The notes below the pieces were generated by a model. It was given only the letters and a program-made list of their open reading frames with translations, was not told the DNA's origin and ran no database searches. DNA of 21,350 nt from Gemmatimonadota bacterium (lineage in GTDB: Bacteria > Gemmatimonadota > Gemmatimonadetes > Longimicrobiales > Gaopeijiaceae): positions 1 through 21,350 of the forward strand of contig JAUQOX010000014.1 in NCBI GenBank assembly GCA_030550695.1, given 5' to 3'. Within the stretch, counting starts at the first letter, position 1, and each line of letters starts with the position of its first letter. The position numbers and the translations under genes are program-made. Below are positions 1 to 8,317 of this stretch, piece by piece.

Positions 1-747
1 GAGAAGGCTCAACGCCGCCTGGGCGTCAGCCACCATGGCGGGGTCGTCGATCAGCGGCTCCGCCGGCACCGTGCCGGGCGGATTCAACTTTCGCCACACG
101 GCTCGTGCATGCCGGGTCCGGGCACGCTGCGCCAGGATGGTGGCCCTCAGCGTGTTGTCCCCGCTGGCTTCCGCAATGCTCAACGCCTCCCCCAGGTTCT
201 GGAGAGCCCGGTCGTACATCTGGATCATGTTCTGGGGTCCCAGGGGTGGAGCTGCGTTTTTCCTATCCGAGAGAGGAAAGTCCTCGAAGAGGTCGGCGAT
301 CATCGTGTACTGGATGGCCGAGTAGAGCCTCGCCCAGGCCAGGAGCTTACGATCCGACAACGTCCCCGCCTGCTGGAACCCAGTGAGGAGGCGCACCGCC
401 TCGTCGGCCATCCAGCGGCCCTCCGCAATGAACGGCCAGGCCTCATCCGAAAACTCGTTGTTCGGGTCCCTCAGGTCACCGGTCTGGAGCTGGAGCCAGG
501 CGTCGCGGGAGCCCACAAAGCGCAGTTCATCCGACGCAATGCCGCTCAGGAGCATGAAGTAGCCGAATGAGCGGGCCACGGTGGCGAGGGCGCCATTCAC
601 AAGAGCCGCTGCCGCAGCCGGCTTTTCCAGATCCTCCTGTACAAGCTGGTTGGGGTTTTCTACCTCCAAAAGGCGTTCACATCCCCAGACGGGAAGGAAG
701 CCCAACCCCATCAACCCGATCCAGGTCCATCTGCGCACTGTCCCCAT
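1..747 (-). CDS. SusD/RagB-like outer-membrane lipoprotein (3' end outside window)
   Basis: This is the surface lipoprotein that caps the SusC receptor just upstream and helps bind its substrate. The visible 249 residues start with a basic n-region and hydrophobic stretch ending in VWGC, an imperfect lipobox with Cys23. Next comes CERLLEVENPNQL, typical of SusD N-termini ('leV.nPn'), then helix-rich, TPR-like sequence with aromatic residues (WMADEAVRLL, YSAIQYTMIADLFEDFPL). The reading frame stays open to the left edge, so the C-terminal half is missing. I chose the ATG at 747 because GGAG lies about 8 bases upstream and the signal peptide then begins MGTVRR. An in-frame ATG at 783, preceded by AGGA, is the alternative. 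The gap to the SusC stop is only 59 bases, so the two are surely co-transcribed. The substrate cannot be told from sequence. Confidence 0.85.
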   Translation of the reverse strand, partial: MGTVRRWTWIGLMGLGFLPVWGCERLLEVENPNQLVQEDLEKPAAAAALVNGALATVARSFGYFMLLSGIASDELRFVGSRDAWLQLQTGDLRDPNNEFSDEAWPFIAEGRWMADEAVRLLTGFQQAGTLSDRKLLAWARLYSAIQYTMIADLFEDFPLSDRKNAAPPLGPQNMIQMYDRALQNLGEALSIAEASGDNTLRATILAQRARTRHARAVWRKLNPPGTVPAEPLIDDPAMVADAQAALSLL

Positions 748-806
748 CTCGTCTCCATCCGTCCGATGTACCGTAGCTCCCATGGTCGATTCCTGATCTG
801 GAAGAT

Positions 807-3800
807 CTAGAACCCGGCCCGAACCGTCAGGGTGATCCGTTTGGGAAGAGGGAGACCGAAGGCGCTCACCCCATCGTTGAAATTGGCGTCGAGCCCTCCA
901 CCGTCGGAACGCCCTACGGCGTTGATCTCGGGATCCATTCCGGGATATTTCGTAAACAGGAGGAGGTTTCTGGCGCCCAAGGAAATGCTCAGGGTTCGGG
1001 CGCCCAGGCGCAGCGCCCAAGCATCAGGGGCGGTATAGGTGAAACTCAGCTCTCGCAAGCGCAGCCAATCCGCCTTGTGGATCTCGTTCAACCCATCGTA
1101 GGGCGACAAGGCCCTGAGCTCCCTCACCCACACCAGAGCTGCGGCCAAGCGTTCTTCGGCGGTCGAAGCGGGGTTCAGGAGGGTTGCCTCGGCCTGCGCG
1201 GCCTTGCGGAGGTTACGGCCGATGATGGGATTGGAACGGCGGAAAGCGGAATCCAGGTCATGAATATAGAAGTTCCCGAACCGATATTCCCACACGGAGT
1301 TGATGCGGAGCTTGCCCAGCACGAGCGCCCCGGCTCCAAAGGACCCTTGCCAATCCGGGACCGGCTTGCCCAGATACTGCAGCAGCATATCGGGCTTCCC
1401 GCAAGAGACCACCAGGGGATTGATGACACTCGGGTTCCTGGGCACCGAGAAATAGGTCAAGAGTTCCTGTCGGCTTGCGGGCGGGCGGCACCCTCCCATG
1501 TCGATGGGAAACTCCACCGAGTTGTCCAGCTTGGGCCCAAAGAAAGCCCCCGGGTGATAACCCTCCATGGTAAACTGCCGGTACCTCGGGTACGACCCCC
1601 CCACTTTGAGAGGGGGGGCTCCCCCCAGGTCGGTGATCTTTTCCCGCAGGAACGACGCATTGGCGAAGAGGTCCAGCGAAAGGGCGGACGTCTGGATCAC
1701 AAAGAATTGGCTTCCGAACTCGAGGCCCCAGGCCATCATCTGCCCGATGTTGTCCAGCTGCTGGGCTCGGAACCCTCCCGAAGGCGCAAACTGTCGGGCC
1801 ACCAGCAGGTCATCCACCCTCCGCCTCCAATAGGTGGCGTTGACCGAGGCGCGGTCCCGGAAGAGTCCGACCTCCGCACCGGCCTCCCACTCCATGGCGG
1901 TTTCCGGTTTCAGATCGGGATTCCCCAGGTTGGCTGGCTGAACGCCCGGACCTGTGGCCGCCGCGAGGGGCGAGAAGGTGGTGAACTTGTCGAAGGCTCC
2001 CGGCTGCAGACCCGACTTCCCTAGGGCAAGGCGAAAGCGAAGGGTGGAGATCTTGGTCCCTTTCCAACCGGGCATGTCGGAGGGGATCCATGACGCGGAG
2101 ATCTTCGGATAGACGGCTCCTCCCGCAGTCTGTCCGAAGGCGGAATGCTTGTCGTATCTCGCCCCCAGGGTCAGGAAAAGGTAGTCGCGGAACCCGATCT
2201 GGTTCTGCGCCAGAAGTCCCACGTTGACCTCTTCCAGAAAGCTCTCGAAAACGCTCTGCAAAGCGCCGGCACCGGCAACCTCCAGGCCGGGCCCCGGGAA
2301 CTCGTTCCCCGTGCCCCCCGCCGCCTCCGTGCGGGTGAGGAACCCCTGGCCTCCCACCACGAGAGAAGAGCTGAAATCCCTCCCCAGGGTCACGGACCAC
2401 GAGCCTTTCAGATCCAGGGTGACCTCCCGGTGATTCCGGTCACTCACGGTCCTCAGTCCGCGGACGTTGGAAGCCGTGAAGCCATCCACGTTCCATCCGA
2501 AGGGGAAGAACCGCACCGCATGCTGGTTCACGAAGTCGACCCCGACGGTAGCATCCACCGACAGATCCGGCCGGGGTGAATAGCCCAGGGTAAGGGCTCC
2601 ACCATAGCGTTGAACCTCCTGACTGGTCTGCCTGTGGAAGTTTTCCCGGGTCGTCGCAAAAGAAGGCTGCCCGTACCGGTTGGTGGGCCTGGCAAGCTCC
2701 GGCCTGGAAAAGAGGAGGGAAGAGAACACACCGTAGATATTGTTGTTGTTGTCTACCGTGCTCTGGAAAGCCTCCGTGTAGTTGGAGGTGATCCTGATGC
2801 GGAGATCCGGTCTGGGGAAGGTCTCCAGGTTGGCGTTGAACTGACGCCGCTCCACCACGTCGTTGGCGACCTGGAAGCCCGGGGCGCGCAGGGCCGACCC
2901 GTCCATCGGTCCATCTTCCTTGAAAAACCGCCCGGACACGAAATAGGTGGCCGCCTGGGTCCCCCCCGTCGCCGACAGGGAGTAGGTTTGGCTCCTACCG
3001 GTGCCGAAGATGTCTCCCCAGGGGTTCACCTCGAAAACCTCGTAGGGTTTCACATCCAGCCCCCACCGCTCCTTGACGCCCTTGGTGCCGATATCGGTAC
3101 CGTGGGGTCGGGGGCTGGGGTCGGCGGCAAGTACGAAACCGGCCAAGGGACGGATACGATCCGTAGGATACCGGCTGAAGCCCTGCTCGATGACGAGATC
3201 ATACCGAGGCACCCCACTTTTTCCCGCCTTCGTGAAGATCTGAATGACACCGTTGGAGGCCTGGGTACCGTAAAGAGTGGCTGCAGCAGGTCCCTTGAGG
3301 ATTTCGATCCTCTCGATGGCATCAGGGTTGATGTCGTCCAGTCGAGACGGTCTCCCCCCTCCCCCTGCCCCGATTCCAGGCCCGAAATCACCGGAGTTGT
3401 CCACCCGCACGCCGTCGACGTACACCACCGGCTCATTGGACTGGGAAAGGGAGGCCGAGCCCCGGATCCGGATACGAGCCCCTTCTCCCGTCAATCCTCC
3501 GGAAGGCAAACCCACCACGCCGGGCTCTCGGGCGGTAAGGATTTCCGAGAGGTTCGCCACCGGCTGGGTGGCGAAGCTGGAGGCATCGAGGGTGGCGATG
3601 GTGTTTCCCAACTTCCGGCGCTCCGTGGCAACCCCGGCACCCGTGACGACCAATTCGGTGAGCTGGATCGCGGTTTGGCGGAGCTCGAAATGGACGGTTG
3701 CCGTTCCCCCTGCTGGTACCCTCACCACTTGGCGCTCGGAAGCGTAACCGAGGAAGGTCACCACTACCGCCACTTCACCGGCTGGTACGTCCGGAATGGT

Positions 3801-4013
3801 GAAACTCCCCCTTTGGTTGGAAAGCCCCCCCCGGTTCGTACCCTCCACGGAAACCTGAGCGTTCGCGATGGGGCGGTTCGTGCCGAATTCTCGGACCTCG
3901 CCAACGATGGCTCCGGTGGTCTGGCCCCATAGACGGCTTTCCGGCCTCCCAAGGAGCACCAGGGAAGCCGCAAGAAACACCTTTCCAGCAACGGTCAGGT
4001 CTAGGGAACGCAT
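807..4013 (-). CDS. SusC/RagA-type TonB-dependent outer-membrane receptor
   Basis: This 1068-residue outer-membrane transporter imports a bulky nutrient, powered by TonB/ExbBD. A signal peptide (about residues 1-30, ending near LWGQ) precedes a carboxypeptidase-regulatory-like beta-sandwich (about 34-112; GxVxExxTNRPIANAQV, VTFLGY). Then come the LTELVVTGAG segment (118-127), which links to the plug, and the plug itself (about 130-260), with RIRGSASL and the SusC signature VVYVDGVRVD near 196-205. The rest is a beta-barrel of alternating strands that ends in Phe (TLTVRAGF). Length is normal for SusC. No STN domain is present, so there is no sign of direct anti-sigma signalling. The start has GGAGG about 10 bases upstream. 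A run of four Asn codons lies near 2740-2752. The gene is first in the SusCD operon. Family assignment is firm; substrate is unknown. Confidence 0.95.
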   Translation of the reverse strand: MRSLDLTVAGKVFLAASLVLLGRPESRLWGQTTGAIVGEVREFGTNRPIANAQVSVEGTNRGGLSNQRGSFTIPDVPAGEVAVVVTFLGYASERQVVRVPAGGTATVHFELRQTAIQLTELVVTGAGVATERRKLGNTIATLDASSFATQPVANLSEILTAREPGVVGLPSGGLTGEGARIRIRGSASLSQSNEPVVYVDGVRVDNSGDFGPGIGAGGGGRPSRLDDINPDAIERIEILKGPAAATLYGTQASNGVIQIFTKAGKSGVPRYDLVIEQGFSRYPTDRIRPLAGFVLAADPSPRPHGTDIGTKGVKERWGLDVKPYEVFEVNPWGDIFGTGRSQTYSLSATGGTQAATYFVSGRFFKEDGPMDGSALRAPGFQVANDVVERRQFNANLETFPRPDLRIRITSNYTEAFQSTVDNNNNIYGVFSSLLFSRPELARPTNRYGQPSFATTRENFHRQTSQEVQRYGGALTLGYSPRPDLSVDATVGVDFVNQHAVRFFPFGWNVDGFTASNVRGLRTVSDRNHREVTLDLKGSWSVTLGRDFSSSLVVGGQGFLTRTEAAGGTGNEFPGPGLEVAGAGALQSVFESFLEEVNVGLLAQNQIGFRDYLFLTLGARYDKHSAFGQTAGGAVYPKISASWIPSDMPGWKGTKISTLRFRLALGKSGLQPGAFDKFTTFSPLAAATGPGVQPANLGNPDLKPETAMEWEAGAEVGLFRDRASVNATYWRRRVDDLLVARQFAPSGGFRAQQLDNIGQMMAWGLEFGSQFFVIQTSALSLDLFANASFLREKITDLGGAPPLKVGGSYPRYRQFTMEGYHPGAFFGPKLDNSVEFPIDMGGCRPPASRQELLTYFSVPRNPSVINPLVVSCGKPDMLLQYLGKPVPDWQGSFGAGALVLGKLRINSVWEYRFGNFYIHDLDSAFRRSNPIIGRNLRKAAQAEATLLNPASTAEERLAAALVWVRELRALSPYDGLNEIHKADWLRLRELSFTYTAPDAWALRLGARTLSISLGARNLLLFTKYPGMDPEINAVGRSDGGGLDANFNDGVSAFGLPLPKRITLTVRAGF

Positions 4014-4113
4014 AGCGCCATGCCCTCCGGAAAAGGCCTACCGGTCCTCGGGGCTTTCGACGAGCCGCCGAAACCCTGCGGTTGATGATGTCAGGGAATG
4101 CCGATGATGATTT

Positions 4114-4142
4114 TCTTTAAAGGGCCGAAAGCATTTTGTCAA
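4114..4142 (-). promoter_or_regulatory. Sigma-70-type promoter of the SusCD operon
   Basis: Read on the minus strand, a perfect TTGACA (4137-4142) is followed after 17 bases by TAAAGA (4114-4119); the overlapping TTTAAA at 4116-4121 is an alternative -10. It lies in the most AT-rich patch of the window (about 4105-4155), immediately after the stop codon of the lytic transglycosylase gene. It would leave a leader of about 95 bases before the SusC start. The -35 is convincing and the -10 is only partly matched. Confidence 0.6.
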
Positions 4143-4161
4143 GAAAAAATTTCGACCCTCC

Positions 4162-5373
4162 TCAGCCCTCCGGCGGGGGGATCACCACTCGGGTCCCCAC
4201 TCCCATGCGTCGGGGATCCAGGGAAGGATTGGCGGCGTGAAGGTCCTCCAGGGGCACCCCATAACGCCGGGCCAGATGACTGAGGGTCTCGCCGGGCGCC
4301 ACCACGTGTTCCCGGTACCCTGCCCCTGCCGGCCTAGCTTCGGCGTCCTGCGCCAAAGCCGTCCGCAAGGCCTCGCCGGCACCGGCCGGTAGCCACAGCC
4401 GAGCGGGTCTGCCGCCGGGGGTCCCGCCCTGCAACAGATGGGGATTCCAGGTGCGGAGAACACCCAAGTCCACCCCGGTCAGAGCGGCCACCTTGTGGAG
4501 GCTCAGGGCCTGGAGGACTTCCACCTCCTCCAGCAGCTCGAGGGGGCGGGGCCGAAGGGGGGGGAAACCATGGGCCTCGGGGTCCCGGCCCACCAGAGCC
4601 AAAGCCATAAACCGCGGCAGGAAGCGTCGGGTAGCGGACGGCAACCTTGTGAGGACCTGTTCCACATCGGGTTCCCCTCCGCCGGGGGGGGATGGCAGCG
4701 ACCGGAGCGCCTTACGGACGGCCCCCGGCCCGGCATTGTAGGCCATGAGGGCCAGGGGCCACGAGCCCAGCTCTTCCCGAAGCTCGCCCAAATAGCGCAG
4801 GGCGGCGCGGGTGGAGGCCACGGGATCCCTCCGCTCGTCCACATGGCGGTCGACGCGGAGACCCAGGCTGCGGGCCGTTCCCGGCAGGATCTGCCACATG
4901 CCCATGGGTCCGGAGGGCCTCCCCGCCGTCGGGTTGTAGCCGCTCTCCAACAGGGGAAGGAAGACCAAACTCCGGGGGAGCCCGAGGATCCTCACCTCCT
5001 GTTCCACCCAGGGCCGGTACACCTCCATCTGCGCCAAGACCCGCCGGAGGTGGCCCGCCTCGGGGCCCCGCAGGGAGGCCAAGGACGATTCCACCAGCGC
5101 CTGCATCCCGGCCGCCCGGGCCCAGGGGGCATCCAGGATGGGGTCGGGGGGTGTGAACCCCTCTTCGGTGGCGAACTGCAGGGCGCGGCGGTAGGGCGGG
5201 AGGGGGAGGAGAGCCGGCGACCGGAGGGCCTCCCAGGGGGGCGGAGGGTGGCGGGGGGTGGGAACCGCCGGGGGGGGCGAGCCCGCATAGAACCGACACC
5301 CCCAGAGCCAGAGGACCACAAGGCCCAGGAAAGCCGTTCCCCCCCCGTGGTGTCTGGTTCGCCAGGATCCCAT
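4162..5373 (-). CDS. mltD: MltD-like membrane-bound lytic murein transglycosylase (SLT + LysM lipoprotein)
   Basis: This 403-residue enzyme would cleave the MurNAc-GlcNAc bond of peptidoglycan, forming 1,6-anhydroMurNAc, while anchored by a lipid in the envelope. The N-terminus is a lipoprotein signal ending in LWGC (Cys26), followed by a Pro-rich linker (about 30-60). The transglycosylase (GH23) domain covers about 115-235: LPLLESGYNP holds the catalytic Glu143, followed by GPMGMWQILPGTARSLGL and ALMAYNAGPGAV. These are the standard SLT motifs. A single C-terminal LysM (about 350-398; VVAPGETLSHLARRYGV) would bind glycan. MltD proteins often carry two or more LysMs, so this one is short. It lies 97 bases downstream of guaB on the same strand. 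An 8-G tract at 5270-5277 interrupts the linker coding region. The start has GGGGAG close upstream. The exact MltD name is by architecture only. Confidence 0.92.
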   Translation of the reverse strand: MGSWRTRHHGGGTAFLGLVVLWLWGCRFYAGSPPPAVPTPRHPPPPWEALRSPALLPLPPYRRALQFATEEGFTPPDPILDAPWARAAGMQALVESSLASLRGPEAGHLRRVLAQMEVYRPWVEQEVRILGLPRSLVFLPLLESGYNPTAGRPSGPMGMWQILPGTARSLGLRVDRHVDERRDPVASTRAALRYLGELREELGSWPLALMAYNAGPGAVRKALRSLPSPPGGGEPDVEQVLTRLPSATRRFLPRFMALALVGRDPEAHGFPPLRPRPLELLEEVEVLQALSLHKVAALTGVDLGVLRTWNPHLLQGGTPGGRPARLWLPAGAGEALRTALAQDAEARPAGAGYREHVVAPGETLSHLARRYGVPLEDLHAANPSLDPRRMGVGTRVVIPPPEG

Positions 5374-5470
5374 GATCTCCCCGGAAGAAAACCCAACCTA
5401 CGACTGCCGTCTTAGACGCCCCGGCCCCCCCGGAGGTTGCCCCGCACCCCTCCCCCAAGAACCCCCGACC

Positions 5471-6952
5471 TCACAGGTGATAGTTGGGCGCTTCCCGGGT
5501 AATCGTGACGTCGTGGGGGTGAGACTCCCGGAGGCCGCCCAGGGTGATCCTCACGAAACGGGCCTTCACCCGAAGTTCGTCCAGATTCGCTGCACCGCAA
5601 TACCCCATCCCGCTCCGAAGTCCTCCCACCAGTTGGAAGACCGTATCGGAGAGGGGGCCCTTGTAGGGTACCCTCGCCTCGATCCCCTCCGGAACCAGCT
5701 TCTGCGCCCCCGCCTCGGGATCCTGGAAGTAGCGGTCGGCGGATCCTTCTTCCATGGCCGACAGCGACCCCATCCCCCGCACCACCTTGTATCGCCGACC
5801 CTCCAGGAGAAAGCTTTCCCCCGGGGACTCCTCCGTCCCGGCGAAGAGGGACCCGATCATCACCGAGTGGGCCCCCGCGGCCAGGGCCTTCACGATATCC
5901 CCGGAATAACGGATCCCTCCGTCGGCAATGACGGGGACCTGTCCCTCCACCCCCCGCACCGCTTCCATGATCGCCGAAAGCTGGGGAACCCCGACCCCCG
6001 TCACCACCCGCGTGGTGCAGATGGAACCCGGGCCGACGCCCACCTTCACCGCATCGGCCCCCCGCTCGAGGAGCGCCCGGGCTCCCTCAGCGGTGGCCAC
6101 GTTTCCGGCCACCAACTGAACGTCCGGGAAGGCCTCTCGGAAACGGGCCACCGCCTGAAGAACTCCCTCGGCATGTCCGTGGGCCGTGTCCACCACCAGC
6201 ACGTCCACCCCCGCCGCCACCAACGCTGCCGCCCGGTCCAGATCCTTCCGGGGAGACGTCCCCACAGCAGCCCCCACCCTGAGTCGGCCGTGTTCGTCTT
6301 TGCAGGCATGGGGAAACTGCCGGCGCTTGAAAATGTCCTTGACGGTGATCAGTCCCCTGAGGCGTCCGCCCTCGTCCACCACCGGCAGCTTCTCGATGCG
6401 GTGGCGGTGGAGGATCTGCTCCGCTTCCTCGAGGGTCGTCCCCACAGGCACCGTCACCAGCCCCTCGGAGGTCATGACCTCCCGAATGGGCCGCTCCAGG
6501 TTCGTCTCGAACTGAAGGTCCCGGTTGGTGACGATCCCCACCAGCTTCCCCTCCCCTTCGACGATGGGGACACCGCTGATGGAGAAACGGCTCATGAGGG
6601 CATGGGCTTCCCGAAGGGTGTTGTCGGGCCCCAGGGTGATGGGGTTCAGGATCATCCCGCTCTCGGAGCGTTTTACCCGATCCACCTCTTCGGCCTGGCG
6701 CTCGATGCTCATGTTCTTATGGATGATCCCGATCCCCCCCTCACGGGCCATGGCAATGGCCATCTGGGCTTCGGTCACCGTGTCCATGGCCGCCGAAACC
6801 AGGGGCACGGGCAGGCGGATCCGGCGGGTAAGGAGGGAAGAGACGTCGGTGTCCCGGGGGTGCACCGTGGAATGGCCGGGCACCAGGAGCACGTCGTCGA
6901 AGGTGAGGGCCTCCCCCAGAACCTTCGATCCGGTTCCCAAGATCTCCGCCAT
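5471..6952 (-). CDS. guaB: Inosine-5'-monophosphate dehydrogenase
   Basis: It oxidises IMP to XMP with NAD+, the committed step of guanine nucleotide synthesis in the cytoplasm. The 493 residues match full-length IMPDH. The TIM-barrel N-terminus starts with ALTFDDVLLVPG. Two CBS domains follow at about 100-210 (SISGVPIVEG, HRIEKLPVVDEGGRLRGLIT). The barrel then resumes with VVDTAHGH, VAGNVAT and the catalytic loop GPGSICTTR, whose Cys312 forms the thioimidate intermediate. VIADGGIRYSGDI binds phosphate, and the mobile flap RVPYKG contains Arg427. No key residue is missing. The ATG at 6952 has AGAGGAA about 9 bases upstream. The gene has its own likely promoter at 6997-7026. The lytic transglycosylase gene downstream may be read from the same message. 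Confidence 0.98.
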   Translation of the reverse strand: MAEILGTGSKVLGEALTFDDVLLVPGHSTVHPRDTDVSSLLTRRIRLPVPLVSAAMDTVTEAQMAIAMAREGGIGIIHKNMSIERQAEEVDRVKRSESGMILNPITLGPDNTLREAHALMSRFSISGVPIVEGEGKLVGIVTNRDLQFETNLERPIREVMTSEGLVTVPVGTTLEEAEQILHRHRIEKLPVVDEGGRLRGLITVKDIFKRRQFPHACKDEHGRLRVGAAVGTSPRKDLDRAAALVAAGVDVLVVDTAHGHAEGVLQAVARFREAFPDVQLVAGNVATAEGARALLERGADAVKVGVGPGSICTTRVVTGVGVPQLSAIMEAVRGVEGQVPVIADGGIRYSGDIVKALAAGAHSVMIGSLFAGTEESPGESFLLEGRRYKVVRGMGSLSAMEEGSADRYFQDPEAGAQKLVPEGIEARVPYKGPLSDTVFQLVGGLRSGMGYCGAANLDELRVKARFVRITLGGLRESHPHDVTITREAPNYHL

Positions 6953-6996
6953 AGGCGTCGTTCCTCTAGGTTGAGTAAGCTGGCCGGGGGTGGGGC

Positions 6997-7026
6997 AAGC
7001 TACCCGGGGGCCGCTGGGGGTGTCAA
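6997..7026 (-). promoter_or_regulatory. Probable guaB promoter
   Basis: On the minus strand, a perfect TTGACA (7021-7026) and TAGCTT (6997-7002) are separated by 18 bases. The -35 hexamer overlaps the TGA stop codon (7023-7025) of the small upstream gene. The expected leader to the guaB ATG is about 35-40 bases. The -10 matches only three of six consensus positions. Confidence 0.45.
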
Positions 7027-7391
7027 CGGGTCCCGTCCCCCGGTCCTCTCTCGCCCCGGGGTTCCTCCCCTTCTCCTTTTCCTTCGGTGCCCTTTGGGCT
7101 GCCGTTGATCTCGTGGAGGATTTCCCGCCCTACCCGAGCTGCCCGGGACACGATCCGGTCTGCGGCTGAAAGGAGCTGGAACACCTCCCGCAGACTCGTG
7201 GGGCTCAGGGCACGGTGCCGAAGCTCGTCTTCCAGCTTCTCGGCCAGGCTCTGAAGGCCCGACGGCGGGGGCGGAGCCGCGGTCGAATATTTGGATTCCA
7301 AGAACTCGATGAAATCCAAGACCTCGTAGACCTGCTCTTCCGGAAGGCTCTCGAGCTTCCGAAGGAGACGGTTCCTCAAGACGTCATGCAT
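7023..7391 (-). CDS. Small DUF2281-like protein of unknown function
   Basis: A predicted cytoplasmic protein of 122 residues. Residues 1-35 (MHDVLRNRLLRKLESLPEEQ, then VYEVLDFIEFLESK) follow the pattern seen in DUF2281-type proteins: a short amphipathic helix, LPEE, then a helix ending in DFIEFL. Such proteins are often small partners of toxin-antitoxin-like or regulatory modules, but no partner is adjacent here. The middle (about 44-98) is a second helical region, and the tail is charged and Gly/Glu-rich, probably disordered. I chose the ATG at 7391 because AAGGA sits 8 bases upstream; the frame is open further up (to 7463) but lacks such a site. The gene precedes guaB on the same strand, and its stop codon lies inside guaB's predicted -35. 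Confidence 0.68.
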   Translation of the reverse strand: MHDVLRNRLLRKLESLPEEQVYEVLDFIEFLESKYSTAAPPPPSGLQSLAEKLEDELRHRALSPTSLREVFQLLSAADRIVSRAARVGREILHEINGSPKGTEGKGEGEEPRGERGPGDGTR

Positions 7392-7517
7392 GAGATACAT
7401 CCTTGCCGTTTCGCCACGGCAGCGTCGGACGGGGGACCCTCCTGGGCCTCCCTCCGAACCCACCTTTGTGGGCTGCGAATGAAGCTTCTTGCCCGCCCGG
7501 GGGCACCTTTGAAATCC

Positions 7518-8084
7518 CTACCGTTTCGCCGGCACGAACCGCTCCAGGCCTGGTGAACTCAGGATCGCGTGAAAGGCCCGGGCAGCCCCTGTGACCAGGG
7601 CCACCACTGCCCCATACCCGTCTTCCATGGCCTGCCTCGGCAGGTTGAGTTTGAAACGGATTTCCGTTTCGGAGGCGCCGGGATCCTCCTCCAGGGAGGG
7701 GAGCCGAAATCGCAAGCTCAACGGTAGCCGATGACCTCTGGGAGCATGGGGCGCCGCCAAAGAGGCGAGGGAAGCCAGAAGCTTGTCCGTCTGGGGGAGG
7801 TCAGCCAATTCCTTCCCGTCCACCACCAAGGCCAGATTTCCCCTGAGCCCCCGGCTGGTCTCGTCCAGGAACCCCTCGATGCTGGCCCAGTCCGGCACAT
7901 CGTCCCGGTGAAAGAACAGATAGGCGCTTCGGGACGACTCGCCGGCCCACCGTCCCTCGAACTCGTAACTGGTGGTTTTCTGAAGCCCCGACAGGGACCA
8001 CCCGGCCTTCTCCAGCCCCTCCTTCACGGCCTCCATCAGAGGCTCCAGGGTGAGGAGCGGCCCCGGCCGGTAGGGCACGATCAT
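7518..8084 (-). CDS. Protein of unknown function, 188 residues
   Basis: I do not recognise this family. The start is well supported: AGGAGG lies 6 bases before the ATG at 8084. The open frame continues upstream to 8306, but that part is low-complexity and lacks a ribosome site. The protein (MIVPYRPGPLLTLEPLMEAV...) has no signal peptide or membrane span and looks soluble. It alternates helices and strands: an amphipathic helix (about 12-30), strands with aromatic residues (SRSAYLFFHRDD), a strand with NLALVVDGKELADLP, and a C-terminal part with paired beta strands (LSLRFRLP, EIRFKLNLP) and a long helix (GYGAVVALVTGAARAFHAIL). It is transcribed divergently from the PerR-like gene across a 233-base spacer, and 126 bases separate it from the next gene downstream. 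Codon usage and the antisense pattern match genuine genes of the window. Confidence 0.72.
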   Translation of the reverse strand: MIVPYRPGPLLTLEPLMEAVKEGLEKAGWSLSGLQKTTSYEFEGRWAGESSRSAYLFFHRDDVPDWASIEGFLDETSRGLRGNLALVVDGKELADLPQTDKLLASLASLAAPHAPRGHRLPLSLRFRLPSLEEDPGASETEIRFKLNLPRQAMEDGYGAVVALVTGAARAFHAILSSPGLERFVPAKR

Positions 8085-8226
8085 GGCCGTCCTCCTGCAG
8101 CTAGCCCCAAAACCGATCCCGAACCCCTGACGAGGTAGGGGAGAGCCTCGTCCCCCCCGCCGCTGTCCCGGCGAGGCGAGAGCTCCCTCCTCCCCCAAGC
8201 GGGGTTTCCTATAGCCAGAATCACTA

Positions 8227-8254
8227 TTGACAGGCCGTCTCCTTCCCTTAGGTT
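8227..8254 (+). promoter_or_regulatory. Possible promoter of the PerR-like repressor gene
   Basis: TTGACA at 8227-8232 is followed after 16 bases by TAGGTT (8249-8254), a weak -10. A second TTGACA lies at 8253-8258, giving a TTGACAG direct repeat 26 bases apart, but no good -10 follows the second copy. This is one of the few less GC-rich patches of the window and lies between divergent genes. Confidence 0.35.
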
Positions 8255-8265
8255 GACAGAGGTAA

Positions 8266-8283
8266 GTTTCCTCGTTCCGAAAC
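8266..8283. promoter_or_regulatory. Possible operator: GTTTC-8-GAAAC inverted repeat
   Basis: Perfect 5-base arms GTTTC and GAAAC flank an 8-base centre, 34 bases before the PerR-like ATG and just past the predicted transcription start. It does not match the classical Per box, so assignment as an autoregulatory site is conjecture. Confidence 0.25.
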
Positions 8284-8317
8284 CGCGAAAGCGATACGAA
8301 AAACACCCGGCTTTCAA

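Noticed and set aside
2732..2755. Triplet run coding for four Asn in the SusC gene, with short inverted arms GTAGA/TCTAC
   Set aside because: It is an in-frame Asn run in a barrel loop; the 5-base arms are easily chance.
2610..3932. Plus-strand open frame of 440 codons opposite the SusC gene
   Set aside because: It is an antisense shadow of the receptor gene with no domain or ribosome-site support.
5372..7108. Plus-strand open frame of 578 codons opposite guaB
   Set aside because: It mirrors guaB codons, has low-complexity composition and no recognisable domain, and guaB itself is beyond doubt.
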